The notes under the pieces were generated by a model that worked only from the letters and a program-made list of their open reading frames with translations, ran no database searches and was not told the origin of the DNA. A DNA stretch of 64,000 bases. Source: Armatimonadota bacterium (lineage in GTDB: Bacteria > Armatimonadota > Chthonomonadetes > Chthonomonadales > CAJBBX01). The translations under genes were made by a program, and so were the position numbers. Below are positions 59,554-64,000 of the stretch, piece after piece (the first letter of the stretch is position 1; each line of letters starts with the position of its first letter). The stretch covers positions 1-64,000 of the forward strand of contig JAPLCQ010000090.1 in assembly GCA_026392115.1 (NCBI GenBank), read 5' to 3'.

Positions 59554-62253
59554 TCAGCGGGCCTCGTCCATCACGATGTCCTTGGCGCGCTCCGGCGGCG
59601 TCACCTTGAGCGACTCGACGCGTCCCTTGCGGTAGACGCACTCCACCACCGTCCTGCCCGGCGCGTGGAGCTTGAATGAGACATCCCAGGCTCGCGGCCA
59701 CGCCGGGAGCAAGCGGATCGCGCCTCCCGCCTCGATGGGCTCGGCCTGCATGAGCATCAGGTGCGTGGTGTTGAGCAGGTTGCCGCCGTGGTTCTGGTCG
59801 GGCAGCCAGTCGAAGTTCGGCCCCCAGGTGGCGGGCCAGCGGTAGGCCGGGTGCGAGTTGGCGGCTTTGGTCCGCAGGATGCCCGTCGCCTCGTCGGTGA
59901 GGCCCAGCAGGGCGGCCACGTTGCCGTCGTAGCCCCATCCCACGGGCAGGTGGTTCTTGCGGGCGGCGTAGGCGGCGCGCGCCTCGGGCAGCATCTCGGG
60001 CCGGTTCATGCTGACCAGGCGGAACGGCCAGACGGCGTAGAGCTCGCCATTCTCGCAGTTGTAGGTGCGCGGGTCGTACTTCTGCGCCGGGGCCAGCCGT
60101 CGTTGCCCCTCCACGGTCTCGATCGGCAGGTCCGGGCAGGCGGCGCGCATGTGCGTGAAGAAGGCGCGTTGCTTTTGCGTCACGAGGCTGGCCGGCAGGT
60201 CGCAGAGACGCCGAGTGACGGCGATGAGGCCGGCGACGGTGGGCAGGTCGTTCACCACGCCGTCCCAGTAGGTCTCAACCACCTGCGTGGGGTCGATGAC
60301 CACCTTGCCTCGGGCGTCCTTGCGGAAGCGCGTGTCGAAGTAGCGCAGCACCGACTCCGCCATGGGCAGCACACGCGAGCGGAGGAAGGCCGCATTGCGG
60401 GTGGTGTCCCAGCTATCGAGGAGCAGGGCCAGCAGCTCCGGGCCCTGGTTCCAGGCGTTGGCCCAGTAGCGGCACTGCACGTAGGACTGGTCGCGTCCGG
60501 TGCGGTCCCAGCCGTAGTCGCCGCCGCTGTAGGTGCCGAAGAAGGTCATCACCTCGGGGAAGTAGGCGCCTTCGGCCTTGTGGTAGAGCCGCGTGCGCCC
60601 CTCGGCCAGCGGCCGGGCGGCCTCGTAGAGGCGGAAGAAGGCGTCCATCATGTCGCTGTCGCCCGACGCGGGCATGGGATGGACGATGTGCCGGACGTTC
60701 TGGAACCAGTAGCAGTCGCCCCAGTTGCGGAAGTCGGCGTTGTAGGGCATGCCCATGGCGGCGGGCTCGACCGTGTAGGTGCCGCCGTTGAACTTCGCCG
60801 GCAGGGCGCCCCGGTTCTGGCAGGCCTGCACATAGCGCTGCAGCACGTAGCCGCGCGTGATGGCCGAGCCCTGCTCCGGTTCGCGGCGGGCGATGCGCTT
60901 GCCGTCGACCATGATGGACGCCTCGCCTGTGCGGGCGTCATACGTGGCGGCGGCGTCGTACCTGCCGCCGACGGCCAGGCACTTCGGCGCGACGAGGGTC
61001 AGGCTCCCGACGATGAGGCGGAGGCCGTCGCCGGGGTGCGTGTCGAAGAGGAAGCCGTCGGAGCCCGCCGCCGTGACCTTGTCCAGGATGCGCCCCGGGG
61101 TCAATCCGGTCGGCGTGATGGTGGCGGCCAGCGTGAGACCGGGCGCGTCCGCGGCGATCATGGACTCGGGCGCAGCCGCGTCGATAGGACCGGCGAAGTG
61201 GGCCGCGATCTCGGTCTCGGTGAGCACGCGCGGAACGCAAAGCGGTCGCTGAATCTGGCCCGCGAACCGGTTCTGGCCGTTGGAGTCGAAGCCCAACCGC
61301 AACGGGAAGGCGTTGGAGGGGATCTCGGGTCCGGAGGTATCGCCGGAGATGAAGACCCACGAGCGCTGCCAGTAGGCGCGCCACCAGGCCTGCGTGCGGC
61401 GGGCCGCGACGGCGGGCTCGGAGTTGGCGGCTTGCGCGGCGAGGCCCTTGCGCCACTCGGCCACGGTGCCGGTCTGCGCGGTGTGCGTGGCGACCTGCAG
61501 CCCGAAGCTGCGCACCGGCCGCTGCGTCACGAGGTCGCGCTCGCCACGGCGCACCAGCCCCGGCCCCTGCATCGATGCGCCGAAGGTGCGGCCGAGCAAC
61601 GGGTCGAACGTCCCCGGCAGGCCGGTGAGCGACTGGTTCTGCCATAGCTTCGGTACGATGCTGCTCTCGTTGCGGTGGTACCAGACCACGCGGTCGGGCG
61701 CGCCGGTCTCGAAGATGTCGGCCGCCTCGACGCGCTCAAAGGGGGCGTCGTGCACCGACCAGCCGCTGCCGTTCTCGCCCTTGGGCAGCTCCCGCGCCTC
61801 GTTGCGCCAGCACTCGGCTGTGGTGGTGACGCGCGTGGGCCGGGCGAACGAGCCCGATAGGTGCACCACATGGGCGGCGCTGTCGACGAAGAGGCCCAGC
61901 TTGCCACCTCCGCCGGTCACCTCGATCGTCCCCGACCGCAGCCGCAGGCGCTGCACGAAGTCCTTGGCGCCGACGAAGGGGCTCGGCTCCATGTGCACTC
62001 GCACTGCGCCCAGCTTCAGCAGTCGGCTGATCTCGGATAGGCTGTCCGTGCGGGCGATGTAGAAGACCAGGTCGCCCGTGGCTTCCTCCACCCAGACGTT
62101 GAGCACGACTTCGCCGTTGCCGATGGGCATGGATCCCGTGGCGTTGCGGGACGGGCTGCGCCAGACCACGTCGTAGGCGTCCAGTTGCGCGCCGGCCGGC
62201 GTAGACGGTGTTCCTGCGGATGCTGCGGCCAATGCTATCAGTGCTGCGGTCAC
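59554..62253 (-). CDS. Secreted DUF5703 / GH95-like (alpha/alpha)6 glycosidase with inserted LamG-like domain
   Basis: The 899-residue protein has a short signal peptide. Residues 25-300 match the DUF5703 N-terminal sandwich (YDVVWRSPSRNATGSMPIGNGEVVLNVWVEEATGDLVFYIARTDS). Residues about 330-480 look like an inserted concanavalin/LamG-like module (AAHFAGPIDAAAPESMIA, LTLAATITPTG, GGRYDAAATYDARTGEASIMVDGKRIA). The (alpha/alpha)6 barrel follows (NADFRNWGDCYWFQNVRH, YGWDRTGRDQSYVQCRYWANAWNQGPELLALLLD, GWGYDGNVAALLGLTDEATGIL, HGGNLLNTTHLMLMQ). GH95 enzymes are alpha-L-fucosidases or galactosidases; activity here is not proven. Its ATG overlaps the stop of the upstream gene by four bases. Confidence 0.82.
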   Translation of the reverse strand: MTAALIALAAASAGTPSTPAGAQLDAYDVVWRSPSRNATGSMPIGNGEVVLNVWVEEATGDLVFYIARTDSLSEISRLLKLGAVRVHMEPSPFVGAKDFVQRLRLRSGTIEVTGGGGKLGLFVDSAAHVVHLSGSFARPTRVTTTAECWRNEARELPKGENGSGWSVHDAPFERVEAADIFETGAPDRVVWYHRNESSIVPKLWQNQSLTGLPGTFDPLLGRTFGASMQGPGLVRRGERDLVTQRPVRSFGLQVATHTAQTGTVAEWRKGLAAQAANSEPAVAARRTQAWWRAYWQRSWVFISGDTSGPEIPSNAFPLRLGFDSNGQNRFAGQIQRPLCVPRVLTETEIAAHFAGPIDAAAPESMIAADAPGLTLAATITPTGLTPGRILDKVTAAGSDGFLFDTHPGDGLRLIVGSLTLVAPKCLAVGGRYDAAATYDARTGEASIMVDGKRIARREPEQGSAITRGYVLQRYVQACQNRGALPAKFNGGTYTVEPAAMGMPYNADFRNWGDCYWFQNVRHIVHPMPASGDSDMMDAFFRLYEAARPLAEGRTRLYHKAEGAYFPEVMTFFGTYSGGDYGWDRTGRDQSYVQCRYWANAWNQGPELLALLLDSWDTTRNAAFLRSRVLPMAESVLRYFDTRFRKDARGKVVIDPTQVVETYWDGVVNDLPTVAGLIAVTRRLCDLPASLVTQKQRAFFTHMRAACPDLPIETVEGQRRLAPAQKYDPRTYNCENGELYAVWPFRLVSMNRPEMLPEARAAYAARKNHLPVGWGYDGNVAALLGLTDEATGILRTKAANSHPAYRWPATWGPNFDWLPDQNHGGNLLNTTHLMLMQAEPIEAGGAIRLLPAWPRAWDVSFKLHAPGRTVVECVYRKGRVESLKVTPPERAKDIVMDEAR

Positions 62254-64000
62254 GGCTTGCCTCCTCGGCGGGTTCGCGCAATGCCCGTGTCGGCCATCAG
62301 TTTCAGCGGATGGGCGACAATGGCGTCCGGGGCCAGCTCGCGTATCTCGATGGTCTGGCCGGCGGACCGGTGGAAACGGTCCAGCTCTGCCCCTGCAGGC
62401 AGCTTCAGCGTCGCGCTGATGGGTTGGGTCGTGCTGTTGTACACAAGCGCCTCGTCGCCTCGGAGGGCCACGAAGAGCCCGTCACCGGCGCCATCTGGGA
62501 CGGCGCTGGGCGGGACGCCCGCCGCACCGCCGGATCGCAGGAGCATCACCAGCGCCCGGGCATACTCGGCCGGGCCGTAGGCCGAGGCGGGCAGCGCGAC
62601 GATCCGCCCCTTGCCCATCTTCACCATCGAGGCCGCCAGCTTGGCGCGGTCGAGCGTCACGTCGCCGAACCGGGGCTCCGTGATGGCCGCGTCGCCGCCC
62701 GCCGCCTCCAGCGTGATGGCCCTCGGGTAGACGCACAGCTCGCGGGAGTCGGTGGCGAGGACCATGGGCTTCATGCGGAACTCCAAGCGCAGCGTGTTGG
62801 ATCCCTTGAGCAGCGCGGCGGGCACCGGGAAGCTCCACTTGTGCTCGTTGCCGGCGCCGCCGGACATGCGACCGATCTCGGCGCCGTTGGCCAGCACGGC
62901 GCCCTCCAGCGGCACTCCGCCCTCGTAGGTGAGCGTGTAGTCCAGCTTGGGGTCCACCGGCAGCTTCAGGCCGGCGTTCTTGCCGCCCCAGCGGTAGTCG
63001 CCCTCCGAGTGGCTCCAGACACCCGTGAGCTCGACGCCGGGCGGCGGCGCGCCGGGACGGACGACGTAGCGCGCGGGCACGAGCACCGGGATGGTCGCCC
63101 AGGCTGCCGCCCTCGGGGCCAGCGGTGGCACGGCTCTGAAGGTCGACGTGGCGGCGTTCCAGACCCGGAGGCTCTTCTGCTCGGCCGCCACCAGCGTGCC
63201 TCCGGCCCGAATCCACCGGGTCAGCCGCGCGTAGGCCCGGGCGTCCAACGTGGCGACGGGGCCGAGCAGCAGCACCCGGTACCGGTCCAGCTTGCCGTCG
63301 GCGGCCAGGTTGTCATCGACCATATCGAAGTCGACGGCGTCCCGCAGCGAGGCGTAGCGGTTCAGGCTCTCGGTGCTCATCTCCCGCTTGCACATGGCGT
63401 CGATGCGCGGGTAGTAGGCGGCCACGTTGACGTAGGGCGCCTTCTGCACCAGATGCTTGCGGAACAGGTTCCAGACCTCGGTGCGCCCCTCGGCGGCCGT
63501 CGCGGCCCCGAAGTTGGCCACCTGGCCCTCGTAGTAGTGGAGATGGTTGCATCCCGCCCCCGCGGCGCCGAAGATGCGCGCCGTGACGCCTCGGGCGTTG
63601 ACCTCGCCTGCCGGCTCGAGGCCCGACGGCACACCGTAGAGCTTGGCGGCCGTGGTCACCTGGCGGGTGCCCATGAAGTTCCCGGCGTAGTTGCTGCCCT
63701 CGTTGGTGAGACGCAGCCAGACGTTGTTCCTGGCGCAGAGCCGGGCCTGGCCGCTGATGTCGAAGCCCAGCATCACATGGTCGCCGCCGCCGACGCAGAG
63801 GTAGAGGGGCACGCTGGGGTCGGCGTGCTTGCGGGCCGCGCGCATCCAGGCGCCGCACCACTCGGTCATGGCGCCACGGTACCACTCGGCCTGGTCGAGC
63901 CAGCGGGCGTCGGGCATGGGCAGATGGGGTAGCTGGAACGTGACCTGCTCGAACCCGGCGAACCGGGTGGCCCAGGCCGCGTTGAGCTTGGCGATGCTTC
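62250..64000 (-). CDS. GH42-like beta-galactosidase-type protein (partial, 5' end beyond window)
   Basis: The reading frame is open to the end of the window; before the first ATG (63917) it still reads SIAKLNAAWATRFAGFEQVTFQLP, the A-LN-AWGT-FASF pattern of GH42 and related clan GH-A enzymes. So the gene continues beyond 64000. The visible 583 residues contain a barrel part (VPLYLCVGGGDHVMLGFDISGQARLCARNNVWLRLTNEG), a GATase-like trimerisation-type domain (DGKLDRYRVLLLGPVATLDARAYARLTRWIRAGGTLVA) and C-terminal beta domains. The stop overlaps the next gene's start (ATGA), so the two are coupled and may degrade the same glycan. Confidence 0.78.
   Translation of the reverse strand, partial: SIAKLNAAWATRFAGFEQVTFQLPHLPMPDARWLDQAEWYRGAMTEWCGAWMRAARKHADPSVPLYLCVGGGDHVMLGFDISGQARLCARNNVWLRLTNEGSNYAGNFMGTRQVTTAAKLYGVPSGLEPAGEVNARGVTARIFGAAGAGCNHLHYYEGQVANFGAATAAEGRTEVWNLFRKHLVQKAPYVNVAAYYPRIDAMCKREMSTESLNRYASLRDAVDFDMVDDNLAADGKLDRYRVLLLGPVATLDARAYARLTRWIRAGGTLVAAEQKSLRVWNAATSTFRAVPPLAPRAAAWATIPVLVPARYVVRPGAPPPGVELTGVWSHSEGDYRWGGKNAGLKLPVDPKLDYTLTYEGGVPLEGAVLANGAEIGRMSGGAGNEHKWSFPVPAALLKGSNTLRLEFRMKPMVLATDSRELCVYPRAITLEAAGGDAAITEPRFGDVTLDRAKLAASMVKMGKGRIVALPASAYGPAEYARALVMLLRSGGAAGVPPSAVPDGAGDGLFVALRGDEALVYNSTTQPISATLKLPAGAELDRFHRSAGQTIEIRELAPDAIVAHPLKLMADTGIARTRRGGKP

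Overview
The window looks like chromosome of a high-GC bacterium, most likely Armatimonadota (or a close neighbour of that group). The best clues are two type II/IV pseudopilin-like proteins (23638-24387 and 42282-43040). Both share the N-terminal helix followed by [13 protein letters not shown], which is typical of that phylum. The density of secreted, poorly classified glycoside hydrolases also fits. Single-copy housekeeping genes (purC, glnS, ruvA, recF) are scattered among them without their usual neighbours. Assignment is by pattern recognition only; no database search was possible.

Layout. 1-3900 is an accessory segment: the start of a probable IS66-type accessory gene, a 3'-damaged SIR2-like gene, a translationally coupled small-protein/DUF2971 pair behind a palindrome, a tiny KDG-EWK type protein, and a pRiA4b ORF-3 family gene. 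3987-15686 holds sugar-degrading genes: an (alpha/alpha)6 glycosidase-like protein divergent from a GH172-GH39 operon, then purC, a propeller/IPT/Ig-type surface protein and a putative secreted hydrolase. 15757-22605 is a tight five-gene minus-strand operon: secreted hydrolase-like protein, (alpha/alpha)6 protein, aldo/keto reductase, 2Fe-2S ferredoxin and DUF1080 protein. I consider it the best candidate for an undescribed pathway. 22669-26443 has a vapBC pair that may be leaderless, a pseudopilin with a small proline-rich lipoprotein, a helical-repeat protein, and a truncated haemoglobin fused to ankyrin repeats.

26546-34563 contains a minus-strand hydrolase set in which two genes carry single-site lesions: an in-frame amber codon, and a frameshift in an NPCBM-GH36 gene. 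A 167-bp tandem repeat array and the 3' remnant of an Rpn-type gene follow. 35493-38552 has a PQQ-like propeller protein, a URO-D family protein and an XRE regulator. 39001-40843 pairs glnS with tRNA-Gln(CUG); the tRNA has its own near-consensus promoter and terminator. 41050-49476 runs on the plus strand: a GntR/LacI hybrid regulator, the second pseudopilin plus a small proline-rich membrane protein, an FGGY kinase, sialate O-acetylesterase, DinB, ruvA, an isochorismatase-like hydrolase and a membrane protein.

49488-53936 is a minus-strand group of archease, rtcB, PAP2 phosphatase and a GH123/DUF4091 protein. Upstream of it lie decamer repeats and a fourfold 8-bp repeat whose plus strand equals the 16S anti-Shine-Dalgarno sequence. 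54179-64000 holds a Tat-exported Gfo/Idh/MocA oxidoreductase, a secreted hydrolase translationally coupled to recF, an orphan DUF433 protein, a DUF5703/GH95-like protein and a GH42-like gene that runs off the end.

Overall the region suggests a cell that degrades complex plant or microbial glycans with secreted enzymes. Oxidised (3-keto) intermediates may be involved, given DUF1080, Gfo/Idh/MocA and AKR-ferredoxin. Start codons were chosen from visible Shine-Dalgarno sequences, so several differ from the longest open frame.
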